From Agrobacterium albertimagni AOL15 (GTDB taxonomy: Bacteria; Pseudomonadota; Alphaproteobacteria; Rhizobiales; Rhizobiaceae), in the NCBI RefSeq assembly GCF_000300855.1, contig NZ_ALJF01000006.1, positions 248,001-312,000 of the forward strand: a stretch of 64,000 bases of DNA. The letters run 5' to 3'. Both the position numbers and the translations under genes were made by a program. The number at the start of each line of letters is the position of its first letter. Position 1 is the first letter of the stretch. Of the stretch, positions 44,144 to 52,387 are shown piece after piece. The notes under the pieces were generated by a model. It was not told the DNA's origin. It did no database searches and worked only from the letters and a program-made list of their open reading frames with translations.

Positions 44144-44427
44144 ACACAGCTGACGCTACGCCAGGCACTGATCGGTATGCAAGATTTAAGGAAGCATCAT
44201 GAGTCTGTCTAAAAGGCTTTGCGGCGGCGATAAGTTTGGCGCCGCTTCCGCGCGCCAGCAGAACCCCATGCGCCTGGCACCGCCGCAAACGAATGTGCTG
44301 CGCGATGTCGTCTCAGTTCATGATGGGGGCAATGCGATCACGTTGTATTTCGCGGAGATCAAATTGGCGAAGGCGCTCCGAGATTCGTTCACGGCAAAAG
44401 CAGTTGGCCACACGTGCGCAGATCAGA
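44144..44427. other. Gap without a recognised gene
   Basis: The 284 bases between the hypothetical membrane protein and the tRNA-Tyr 3' end show no gene that I can support. Frames crossing it run through the tRNA and are artefacts. No repeat of the tRNA 3' end was found here or near 43.1-43.4 kb. Confidence 0.5.
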
Positions 44428-44515
44428 TGGCGGGGGGAGCGGGATTCGAACCCGCGCTACCTTTCGGTAGGACAGATTTACAGTCTGCTGCCTTCAACCA
44501 CTCGGCCACCCCCGT
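44428..44515 (-). tRNA. tRNA-Tyr (GTA)
   Basis: The minus strand folds as a type II tRNA: D-arm GGCCGAGTGGTTGAAGGC, anticodon arm CAGACTGTAAATCTG (anticodon GTA), a long variable arm CCTACCGAAAGGTAGC, T-arm GCGGGTTCGAATCCCGC and an encoded CCA at 44430-44428. The acceptor stem is odd: the 5' strand ACGGGGG faces TCCCCCC, so the two outermost positions do not pair, and base 73 reads G where Tyr tRNAs normally have A. Either the first bases differ from a standard tRNA or the gene is degenerate. Confidence 0.82.
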
Positions 44516-44622
44516 CTATTCGCAAGGAATGGCAGGGGCTGCTGACTTTTGCAAGACCCCACCGCCCAAGACGAGGGAGGTGGGGAGCGATGCGGCGACC
44601 GGCAGGCGCTGGATTGAAGCCC

Positions 44623-47600
44623 TCACCCCTCGCCGATCGCAATCAAACTCGCATTGCCGCCGGCAGCGGCCGTGTTCACCGAGATCACCTGCTCGACCGC
44701 AAAGCGGCTGAGATAGGCGGGGCCACCCGCCTTGAAGCCGGTGCCGGACATGCCGGAGCCGCCGAAGGGCTGGGTGCCGACAACCGCGCCGATCATGTTG
44801 CGGTTGACATAGATATTGCCGGTGTCGAGCGCGTCGGTGACCTTGCGGATCGTCGCCTCGATGCGGCTGTGCACACCGAGCGTCAAGCCGTAGCCGGTGG
44901 CATCGATCGAGGCGATGACCTGGTCGAGTGCCTTTGCCTTCCAGCGCACGACGTGCAAGACGGGGCCGAAGATCTCCTTGGTCAAGGCTTCGGGACGATC
45001 GAGCTCGACGATATGCGGGGCAAAGAAATTGCCAGTGGCCGGCACCTTGCCGGCATAGCGCACCTTCTGGCTCCGCTTCATCTCGGCGATATGAGCCTCC
45101 AGCATCGCCTTCTGCTTTTCGTCGATGACAGGGCCGATATCGGTGGTGATCTCAAGCGGATTGCCGAGATTGAGCTCGCGGGCCGCTCCCTCGATCATCT
45201 CCAGCATGCCATCGGCAATGTCTTCCTGCAGATAGAGGATGCGGAGCGCCGAGCATCGCTGGCCGGCCGACCGGAAGGCGGACATCACGACATCGTCGGC
45301 CACCTGTTCGGCAAGCGCCGTCGCATCGACGATCATGGCGTTGAGGCCACCGGTTTCGGCAATCAGCGGCACGATCGGACCGTCCTTGGCAGCCAGCGTC
45401 CGGTTGATCGCCTGCGCAGTGCCCGTCGAGCCGGTAAAGGCGATGCCGGCGAGCTGCGGATGGGCGGCCATCGCGGCCCCGACGTCACCGCCGCCGGGCA
45501 TGAGCATCAGTACGTCTTCCGGAACGCCTGCCTTGTGGAAGAGCTTGACCGCCTCAAAAGCAATCAGCGGCGTCTGCGGCGCGGGCTTGGCGAGAACGGC
45601 ATTGCCGGCGACCAAGGCAGCCGAGACCTGGCCGAGGAAGATGGCGAGCGGGAAATTCCACGGTGAAATGCAGGCGAAGACGCCACGACCGCGCCAGGAC
45701 AAACGATTGAGCTCGCCGGTCGGGCCCGGCATGACTTCGGCCTCGCCGAACTGCTTACGGGCTTGGGCTGCATAATAGCGGCAGAAATCGACCGCCTCGC
45801 GGATTTCGGCAACGCCGTCGTCCAGCGTCTTGCCAGCTTCGAGCGCAAGCAGCGCCAGGAGACGGTCACGATCGGCCTCCAGCAGGTCGGCAAGCTTGTC
45901 CAGCGTTGCTGCGCGCTCCTCGACGGAGGTCCGAGACCAGCGGGCAAAGCCCTGGCGGCCGGCGGCAAAGGCGCGGTCGACATCGGCAGGCGTCGCATTG
46001 CGCACGGTCCCGACCTTGTGAGTGCGATCGGCCGGCGACAGCACGGCCTCGTCGCTGGTCGCGCCGGTTGCCCCCGGAACCAGCGGACGCGCCGCGATCT
46101 CAGGCAACGGCTGGCCGATGCGGGCCATCAGCCGCTCGAGATTGTCGCGATGGCCGAATTCGAAGCCGGCGCTGTTTCGGCGGTCACTGTAGAGACCGAG
46201 CGGCATGGGGATCTGGCTGTGGCGGGCGCTCTGGCCATTGCCGAGGCCGAGCTTTTCGGTCGGCCGCTCCAGAAGTGCCGTCACCGGGATATTCTTGTCA
46301 CCGGCAACGGCGACGAAGGAGGAGTTGGCACCGTTTTCGAGCAGGCGGCGGACGAGATAGGCGAGCAGGTCGCGGTAGCCGCCGACAGGCGCATAGATAC
46401 GGCAGGCAATACGATCATTGCCCGACAGCAGCGTATCGTAGAGTGCCTCACCCATGCCATGCAGGCGCTGGAACTCGAAGCCGGAGCGATCGGCACCGGC
46501 AAGCTCGATGATTGTCGATACGGTGAGCGCATTGTGGGTGGCAAACTGCGGGAAGATGCGGGCGCGCTTTTCCATCAGCTTCGCCGCGCAATGCAGATAG
46601 GAGAGATCCGTCGCCTGCTTGCGGGTCCAGACCGGGTAGTCATCGAGGCCGCGCTCCTGGGCGCGCTTCACTTCCGTGTCCCAATAGGCGCCCTTGACCA
46701 GACGCACCATCATCCGGCGACCATACTGCTGGCAAAGGCCGTCAATGTAATCGATCACCTGCGGCGCGCGCTTCTGATAGGCCTGGATTGCAAGACCGAA
46801 GCCGTCCCAGCCCGAGAGCGAGGGATCGGCAAAGACGGCGGCGACCACATCGAGCGAAAGCTCCAGACGATCGGCTTCCTCGGCATCGACGGTGAAATTG
46901 AGCTGATGCGCCTTCGCCATCTGGGCGAGCTTCAACAGATCCGGCACCAGCTCGCGCATGACGCGCTCACGGTGGGTCGCGAGATAACGCGGATGCAGCG
47001 CAGACAGCTTGACCGAAATGCCCATGCGGTTTGGCAGCTGCTGGCTCTTGCCGTGTTTCGCCATACGCGCGCCGATCGCCTCGATCGCCATGGCATAGGA
47101 CTGGAAGTAGCGCTTGGCGTCGTCGGCCGTCCGCGCCCCTTCGCCCAGCATATCGAAGGAGTGGCGATAACCGCGCTCCTCGCTCTTGGCTGCCCGCGAC
47201 AGCGCGTCCTTGATGGTTTCGCCGAGCACGAAGTGATGGCCAAGGAAGCGCATGGCCTGCTTGGTGGCCGAGCGTACGGTAGGGAGGCCAAGGCGCTTGA
47301 CGAGACCACGCATGACGCCTTCAGGCGTCTCGCCCGGACGGATGACGCGGGCGGAGAGGCCGAGCGCCCAGGCAGAGGCCGAGACGAACCAGCTGTCGCC
47401 ATGGGCCTCGTGTTCGCTCCAGCCGCCCTCCTTCAGCTTGTCCTCGATCAGACGGTCCTGGGTGAGCGCGTCAGGCACGCGCAAGAGCGCTTCGGCAAGC
47501 ACCATAAGCGCCAGACCTTCACGGGTCGACAAACCGTATTCGCGCAAAAAGTCCTCAACGCCGCCAACCGAGCCGGAATTGTTTCTGATGGCCTCGATAT

Positions 47601-47742
47601 AGGTCGTGGCGCGCCGGTCGATGGCGCCGTTCTGACTCTCCGAGAGCGACAGGCGCGAGGCGAAATGGCGAATGAGCTGGTCGTCGTCGCCGGCATAGGG
47701 GGCTTCGAAGCGCGGGAAATCGGTTGTGGCTGGCTTGATCAT
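44623..47742 (-). CDS. putA: Bifunctional proline dehydrogenase / P5C dehydrogenase
   Basis: A 1039-residue PutA that oxidises proline to glutamate in two steps. The PRODH barrel (about residues 90-480) has SVKLSALHPRY, MVRLVKGAYWD and QFATHNALTV. The aldehyde dehydrogenase part (about 560-1025) has SPWNFPLAIFLGQ, FTGSTGTAQAINRTL, AETGGLNAMIVD and catalytic Cys in SAGQRCSALR. There is no N-terminal ribbon-helix-helix, so unlike the E. coli protein it is not its own repressor; an Lrp-type gene is divergent. ATG at 47742 has a near-perfect GGAGGTGAT site. Confidence 0.96.
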   Translation of the reverse strand: MIKPATTDFPRFEAPYAGDDDQLIRHFASRLSLSESQNGAIDRRATTYIEAIRNNSGSVGGVEDFLREYGLSTREGLALMVLAEALLRVPDALTQDRLIEDKLKEGGWSEHEAHGDSWFVSASAWALGLSARVIRPGETPEGVMRGLVKRLGLPTVRSATKQAMRFLGHHFVLGETIKDALSRAAKSEERGYRHSFDMLGEGARTADDAKRYFQSYAMAIEAIGARMAKHGKSQQLPNRMGISVKLSALHPRYLATHRERVMRELVPDLLKLAQMAKAHQLNFTVDAEEADRLELSLDVVAAVFADPSLSGWDGFGLAIQAYQKRAPQVIDYIDGLCQQYGRRMMVRLVKGAYWDTEVKRAQERGLDDYPVWTRKQATDLSYLHCAAKLMEKRARIFPQFATHNALTVSTIIELAGADRSGFEFQRLHGMGEALYDTLLSGNDRIACRIYAPVGGYRDLLAYLVRRLLENGANSSFVAVAGDKNIPVTALLERPTEKLGLGNGQSARHSQIPMPLGLYSDRRNSAGFEFGHRDNLERLMARIGQPLPEIAARPLVPGATGATSDEAVLSPADRTHKVGTVRNATPADVDRAFAAGRQGFARWSRTSVEERAATLDKLADLLEADRDRLLALLALEAGKTLDDGVAEIREAVDFCRYYAAQARKQFGEAEVMPGPTGELNRLSWRGRGVFACISPWNFPLAIFLGQVSAALVAGNAVLAKPAPQTPLIAFEAVKLFHKAGVPEDVLMLMPGGGDVGAAMAAHPQLAGIAFTGSTGTAQAINRTLAAKDGPIVPLIAETGGLNAMIVDATALAEQVADDVVMSAFRSAGQRCSALRILYLQEDIADGMLEMIEGAARELNLGNPLEITTDIGPVIDEKQKAMLEAHIAEMKRSQKVRYAGKVPATGNFFAPHIVELDRPEALTKEIFGPVLHVVRWKAKALDQVIASIDATGYGLTLGVHSRIEATIRKVTDALDTGNIYVNRNMIGAVVGTQPFGGSGMSGTGFKAGGPAYLSRFAVEQVISVNTAAAGGNASLIAIGEG

Positions 47743-47808
47743 TATCACCTCCGTGGTATCCGCAACATATCTTCGGATTTACCGACTTTCCCACTATTCT
47801 TTGGTCAC

Positions 47809-47832
47809 TTCTCTGGCATGTTCACTAGAGAA
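47809..47832. promoter_or_regulatory. Candidate PutR operator
   Basis: TTCTCT-N12-AGAGAA forms an inverted repeat in the 107-base putA/putR gap, 17 bases before the putR ATG. Position and divergence fit an Lrp-type operator; this is inference. Confidence 0.35.
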
Positions 47833-47849
47833 ATGGAGTTTGGCAGAGA

Positions 47850-48314
47850 ATGAGCAAAGAACTGGATCGCCTTGACCGCAAGATCCTCCGCGCCCTGCAG
47901 GCCGAGGGTCGCCTGACCAATATCGAGCTTGCCGAACGGGTGAACCTTTCGCCCACCGCGACCGCGGAGCGGGTCCGCCGCCTGACCCGGGAAGGCTACA
48001 TCACCGGCTATATGGCGATGCTCTCACCCCAGAAGCTCGGACGCAATCTCCTGGTCTTCATCGAGGTGAAGCTCGATCGCACCACGGCGGATGTTTTCGA
48101 CACCTTCGCGGCCGCCGTGAAGCGATCGGACGACGTGATGGAATGCCACATGGTTGCCGGTGGCTTCGACTATCTGGTCAAGGCACGGGTCGCCGGCATG
48201 GAGGCCTACCGGCAATTCCTCTCCGAGGTCATTTTGCCCCTTCCGGGCGTGCGCGAAACCCACACCTACGCGGTGATGGAAGAGGTGAAGGCCGTGTCGG
48301 CCCTGCCCGTTTGA
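47850..48314 (+). CDS. putR: Lrp-family regulator of putA
   Basis: A 154-residue Lrp/AsnC regulator: LDRLDRKILRALQAEGRLTN, helix-turn-helix IELAERVNLSPTATAERVRR and a RAM domain with VMECHMVAGGFDYLVKARV. It is divergent from putA across 107 bases. In Agrobacterium and related bacteria PutR activates putA in the presence of proline; the assignment here rests on adjacency and family. Confidence 0.9.
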   Translation: MSKELDRLDRKILRALQAEGRLTNIELAERVNLSPTATAERVRRLTREGYITGYMAMLSPQKLGRNLLVFIEVKLDRTTADVFDTFAAAVKRSDDVMECHMVAGGFDYLVKARVAGMEAYRQFLSEVILPLPGVRETHTYAVMEEVKAVSALPV

Positions 48315-48445
48315 ACATCAGGCTAACAGGCCCTTGCCATTTTGATCGGCAGCGGTCAGACATTAGTCATATTAATCGTGACAGACCCCGAAAAACTGCT
48401 AGCTTTTCGTTTGGACTGATATATTGGTCTTAAACTTCCGAATTG

Positions 48446-49189
48446 ATGTCAACTTTCGAAATTGATAAGATGTTTCCAGAAAGACAGGCACTCTTGAGCG
48501 AGCATATCGGGAGCTGTCAGAGCCGCGCCGAGCTGATGGACAGTTGGTCCCGAGCAGCGCGTGAATATGGCCTTGATTATGTGAGCTTGGCAGCCGCGCC
48601 CACGGCCCAGGACAAATTGCTCGGCCCGCTGGTGCGGGAAACGACGCTTCCGGCCGATTTTTGCCGAGAATTCGATCGTTTCGAATTCCTCAGACACTGC
48701 CCGACAGTCACGCATATCAGCCGGTCGATCATGCACAATGCCTGGACGATCGGACCGGATGGGTCGGCCCCGACATTTGACTGCCCGCCGGAATTTTCTG
48801 CCCTGATGCTGAAATACCGGCTGATCACCGGCATTCTCTTTTCGATGAATTCCGTCGACGGAAGCCGCTTCGTCGTCCGCTATGACGGCGATCGCAGCCC
48901 GCTGGCCATGCCGGAGATCAACGAGCTGTCTATGCTGAGCATCCAGGCCTTCGATGTCTTCGACCGGTTGCGCCGCACGGCAGGCAATTCCAACGTCTTG
49001 TCGGCACGCGAACTCGAAGTCGTGCGCTGGACATCGCAGGGCAAGACCTCGCTCGAAATCGGCCAGATCCTCTCGCTCTCGGACCACACCGTGAACGCCT
49101 ACATGACCAATGCGATCCGCAAGCTCGATTGCGTCAACCGCACGCAATTGGTCGCCAAGGCGATCCGCATGAAGATCATCAACTGATCG
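48446..49189 (+). CDS. LuxR-family transcriptional regulator
   Basis: About 246 residues. The C-terminal LuxR helix-turn-helix is clear: LSARELEVVRWTSQGKTSLE, then IGQILSLSDHTVNAYMTNAI. The N-terminal 170 residues resemble an autoinducer-binding-type domain, but I could not place the usual conserved Trp/Tyr/Asp ligand residues, so it may be a solo regulator without acyl-homoserine lactone binding. The start ATG at 48446 lacks a strong ribosome site; a TTG just before it and an ATG at 48470 are alternatives. No synthase gene is nearby. The stop is close to 49186-49189 and a terminator follows. Confidence 0.83.
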
Positions 49190-49211
49190 CACCAAGCGAC
49201 TTGAAACGAAA

Positions 49212-49238
49212 GGGCCCGGTCTCTCGACCGGGCCCTTT
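49212..49238. terminator. Bidirectional intrinsic terminator
   Basis: GGGCCCGGT (49212-49220) and ACCGGGCCC (49227-49235) pair perfectly around a six-base loop, with AAA before and TTT after. It serves the LuxR gene and the convergent DUF2333 gene. Confidence 0.85.
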
Positions 49239-49270
49239 CGCATTCGGTTTAGACAGAAGGCCCCGCCGCC

Positions 49271-50380
49271 TCAGCGATCGAGGATCGACTGGGCTTCGAC
49301 CATGTTGGAGCGAACCCTGAGGATATAGAAGCCCATGGTCGCCAGATGCGTCGGCATGATCCACCCGTCTTCGCTGCCGTTCGAGATGATCGCCGGCTGA
49401 ATGCGCAGAGCCGCTTGCAACTGCCGCTCCATTTCGGTCCATATGGCCGTCAGATTGCGATCACGGATGACGCCGCTGAAGTCGGTACGCGTCGCCTGCA
49501 GCAGGGCATATTGCGCATAGAGCTGGCCGTAGGAGAACCAAAAGCGGTCATCGGCGCGCGTGTCGAACCAGCCCGCATTGAACTCCTCGGAACGGCGACG
49601 CAGAATATCGGACGTATTGCCGAGATCGCTCGCCATGCCGTCCAGCAACTGCAGCAGGTTGTCAGAGCGCGTATCGAATACCGACTCGCAGGTCGAAAGC
49701 GATGTGTTGAAGCTGTTCCAGCTGGACACGGCGGAGCGGTAATAGCTCGGCGTCGGTGTCTTAAAGCCAAACGGGTTGGTCCCGAAATACCAGGTGGTCT
49801 CGTTGAACTGGATATTGCCGCGAGCACTCTGCAGGTCGTTGTTGATCCCCGAGGTGCCGCGCACGCGACCGAGATTGTCGGCGAGTTGGATGGCCGTTCG
49901 GCGGACCACCTGATTGACGCCGCGCTGGAACGCAGCCTTGTTGTCCATGAACGGCGTATTGTCCCAATCCAGGCTGAAGAATCCGAGCTTGTAGAGCAGT
50001 GTCGAGGAGATCCAGCTGTTCTGGTTCACATTCTGATCGGTGAGTGCAGCGGCCACGGTGACGATCGCCGAATCCTGGCATCGGTTGGCTTCCCCTGGCA
50101 GTGCTGTACCAGCCGGGACGGTACGCTCCTCGAACTTGTAGGCCTGCACAAAAGCCGGATCGAAGCCGTGCCACACCTGGGTGCGATAGATGAACTGGCC
50201 GTAGAAGATCGCCAGCAGCACGAGCACGCCGAGGATCGGTCCCTTGATGATCCAGCTGCGGTCGCGATACCAGCCATGGGCGGCGAGGAACGGCCAGAGA
50301 AACCACGCGACCACCATGCCGATGCCGCGACCGATCGCGGCAAAGACGCGCTGGAAAAACGCGATGATCGGGTCAAGCAT
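49271..50380 (-). CDS. DUF2333 family membrane protein
   Basis: A 369-residue protein of the DUF2333 family. One long N-terminal amphipathic/hydrophobic stretch (FFQRVFAAIGRGIGMVVAWF) is followed by a clear membrane helix (WIIKGPILGVLVLLAIFYGQ, about residues 43-62) and a large extracytoplasmic domain with two N-terminal-half cysteines. The family has no known biochemical role. ATG at 50380 has GGAG six bases upstream and overlaps the preceding gene by eight bases. It is the last gene of the 56.6-49.3 kb operon and is probably its membrane anchor or cell-envelope partner. Confidence 0.85.
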   Translation of the reverse strand: MLDPIIAFFQRVFAAIGRGIGMVVAWFLWPFLAAHGWYRDRSWIIKGPILGVLVLLAIFYGQFIYRTQVWHGFDPAFVQAYKFEERTVPAGTALPGEANRCQDSAIVTVAAALTDQNVNQNSWISSTLLYKLGFFSLDWDNTPFMDNKAAFQRGVNQVVRRTAIQLADNLGRVRGTSGINNDLQSARGNIQFNETTWYFGTNPFGFKTPTPSYYRSAVSSWNSFNTSLSTCESVFDTRSDNLLQLLDGMASDLGNTSDILRRRSEEFNAGWFDTRADDRFWFSYGQLYAQYALLQATRTDFSGVIRDRNLTAIWTEMERQLQAALRIQPAIISNGSEDGWIMPTHLATMGFYILRVRSNMVEAQSILDR

Positions 50381-51668
50381 GGTCATCTCCTAGGCCGTAG
50401 AGGCGTTTGCGGAAGGCGGGCTTGTCCTTCAGATAAGTGTCGGACAGGCGGGATACAACATAATCGCGATAGGCTTCCGGATACTGGTCATAGGCACGAT
50501 AGAAGCCCTGCTTGTCGAAGACGAAGCGCGAGACGAAGTCCTCTGGTGTCAGATGCGCGATCAGCCGGTTTGTCAGCCACTGGTCGGGATGATCAGGCTC
50601 GGCGCGCACCAGCCAAAGACGAAGTTTCGGGTCGATATCCGCCATCCTCAGATTTCCCGTACGCGAAAGCGTCCGCAACGCTTCTTGCAAGAGCGGATAG
50701 ATGCCGCGATCGCTGATCGCCTTGGCGTTCCGGTGCAGAAAAGTCTGCATCCAGACCGCATCGATGCGCGTCAGATCCGGCACCGGATCGAGTGTGGCGG
50801 CGACCGACAGAAGCGCCATCTCCAGCCGGTGGGCAAAAAGGCCGGAGCTTTCCACCCAGCTTGCCCGCGGCAATTCGAGCCGGCCGGTGCGTGCCAGAAA
50901 ATCGGCGACCTGAGCGGTGTCGTCGATCGAGATGTAGCTCACCTGCCAGGGCCGCGACCGGCGAAAGCCCGGGGCCTGGGGATCGCAGATGACCGTGGTG
51001 ATCTTCTCATCGACGAAGACGAAGACCCCGCCGAAATGATCGGCCCAGAAGGCATCGTGGCGGAAGACGAGCTTGTCCGGGACCAGCGTGTTCTGCCTGA
51101 TGTCGCCGGTCTCTTTCGCGAGAGACACCATGCGCTCCAGCATCGCGTCGTCACGCCAGGCATCCGGGCTCGTCACCAGCGCGTCGCAGAGCTGCCGGAG
51201 CTGTCCCGCCTTGCCGAGCAGGTCCTCGGCCGACAACACCTTGAACTTCACCTCGTTGATCGACAGCAGGTCATCGAGCGTCTTCACCTCGGAGACACTG
51301 TCCTCGATCTCTCCATAGAGCGTGTCCTTGAGCGTGATCGCGTGAATGGCGCGGGCGTTCGCCGAAAAGAACTCGTGCATCAGGCCGGCGGTGTTGGAGA
51401 AGCTCGTATGCACCACCGGCAGACTGTCCTGCTCCGGGGTCAGGATGATGAAGCGCCGGTTGACCTTCAGGGGGTCGAGATAGTCGGGATCACCCAGCTC
51501 CGCCGCCACCTGCGGCGAAAAGCCGGTGATATCGATATAGAATTCGGTGAGATTGGTCTGCGGCAGGTCGAAGGCCGCGAGCGCCTTGTTGTAGCGCGCA
51601 ACAAGGTGCGGCTCGCGGATCGCAAGCAGACGGCCGTAGATGAGTTCGGCTTCGAGGAGACGGTTCAT
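50373..51668 (-). CDS. Conserved protein of unknown function, ATPase-operon component
   Basis: A 431-residue soluble protein with mixed alpha/beta composition and no recognised catalytic motif. Conserved-looking segments include TEFYIDITGFSPQVAAELGD and IRQNTLVPDKLVFRHDAFW. I think it belongs to a Rhizobiales family catalogued as a DUF, possibly DUF6638, but could not verify this. ATG at 51668 overlaps the stop of the HTH antitoxin by four bases (ATGA), and its own end overlaps the DUF2333 gene, so it is translated as part of one coupled unit. Confidence 0.72.
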   Translation of the reverse strand: MNRLLEAELIYGRLLAIREPHLVARYNKALAAFDLPQTNLTEFYIDITGFSPQVAAELGDPDYLDPLKVNRRFIILTPEQDSLPVVHTSFSNTAGLMHEFFSANARAIHAITLKDTLYGEIEDSVSEVKTLDDLLSINEVKFKVLSAEDLLGKAGQLRQLCDALVTSPDAWRDDAMLERMVSLAKETGDIRQNTLVPDKLVFRHDAFWADHFGGVFVFVDEKITTVICDPQAPGFRRSRPWQVSYISIDDTAQVADFLARTGRLELPRASWVESSGLFAHRLEMALLSVAATLDPVPDLTRIDAVWMQTFLHRNAKAISDRGIYPLLQEALRTLSRTGNLRMADIDPKLRLWLVRAEPDHPDQWLTNRLIAHLTPEDFVSRFVFDKQGFYRAYDQYPEAYRDYVVSRLSDTYLKDKPAFRKRLYGLGDDHA

Positions 51669-52075
51669 GCGGTATCTGCGACCTTCCTGTCCTCGTGCCG
51701 CCAGTAGAGGTCATCAAGGTCGAGCTTCAAGACATCGGCGATTGCTTTCAGGGTTGCTACACTGCCGTCCTTCTTCCCGGTTTCGATCTCTGACAGATAT
51801 GCGGTGCTGATTCCGGCGGCTGCAGCAAGGTCCTTGGCCGCCATGCCACGAAAATCGCGCCAGACGCGGATCGGACTTTCACCTTCCCCCATCCGGTTGA
51901 CGTACTCGGCAGGGATCAGTTCTTCCTCGCCCGCAGCAAGCTTCCTCTCGAAGTCGGCGACAGCCAGACTGTCTTCCAGATCCTCGATACGCGCGATAAG
52001 CGCTTCGTAGTCCTTGCGGCTGAGTACGATCATCTCTTCGCCATCTGGCGTCGTAAACGATGATGCGATCGTCAT
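51665..52075 (-). CDS. HTH-type antitoxin
   Basis: A 136-residue protein. The N-terminal part (FTTPDGEEMIVLSRKDYEAL plus a helical linker) resembles the toxin-binding end of RelB/HigA-like antitoxins. An XRE helix-turn-helix follows: DLAAAAGISTAYLSEIETGK and ATLKAIADVLKLDLDDL. ATG at 52075 overlaps the stop of the RelE gene by one base. Its own stop overlaps the start of the 431-residue operon gene by four bases, so the antitoxin is placed to be co-translated with the host operon. Confidence 0.87.
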   Translation of the reverse strand: MTIASSFTTPDGEEMIVLSRKDYEALIARIEDLEDSLAVADFERKLAAGEEELIPAEYVNRMGEGESPIRVWRDFRGMAAKDLAAAAGISTAYLSEIETGKKDGSVATLKAIADVLKLDLDDLYWRHEDRKVADTA

Positions 52076-52335
52076 CAGAGCTCTCCCTCATAGGCTTCAC
52101 CGCGCGCTGCGACACGCACCACGTCGACGACGGTTCCGTCTTCACGGAAGATCACGCGCCAGTCCCCGATCCGCAGGCGATGGTAGCGACTGTCCCGTAG
52201 TTTCTTGACATTGTTGGCGAGTGAAGCCGGGTCGGTGGCATACTGAAGAACTTTCGACCGGATACGTCGAGCCTCGTTTGCCGGCATCCGGTTCAAGCTA
52301 CGAATGGCATCCTTGCTGTAAACAACGTCCCGCAC
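52075..52335 (-). CDS. RelE-family toxin
   Basis: An 86-residue RelE/ParE-superfamily toxin: VVYSKDAIRSLNRMPANEAR, then LRDSRYHRLRIGDWRVIF, which carries the catalytic-strand Arg and Tyr, and TVVDVVRVAARGEAY. The signature is close to RelE mRNA interferases. ATG at 52335 has GAGGGG upstream. It lies 51 bases after the ATPase gene; a perfect palindrome occupies 21 bases of that gap. Confidence 0.9.
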   Translation of the reverse strand: MRDVVYSKDAIRSLNRMPANEARRIRSKVLQYATDPASLANNVKKLRDSRYHRLRIGDWRVIFREDGTVVDVVRVAARGEAYEGEL

Positions 52336-52366
52336 ATCCTACCCCTCAACCCCGGTCTCGACAACC

Positions 52367-52387
52367 AAATTCGCAAATAGCGAATTT
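52367..52387. promoter_or_regulatory. Palindrome at the ATPase/toxin junction
   Basis: AAATTCGC-N5-GCGAATTT is a perfect inverted repeat ending in the ATPase stop codon and lying 32 bases before the relE ATG. It is A+T-rich and lacks a T-run, so an autoregulatory TA operator is the most likely reading; a short processing hairpin is the alternative. Confidence 0.5.

Noticed and set aside
44199-44711. A frame running across the tRNA-Tyr gene
   Set aside because: It contains the characteristic false peptide produced by reading through the antisense strand of a tRNA gene.
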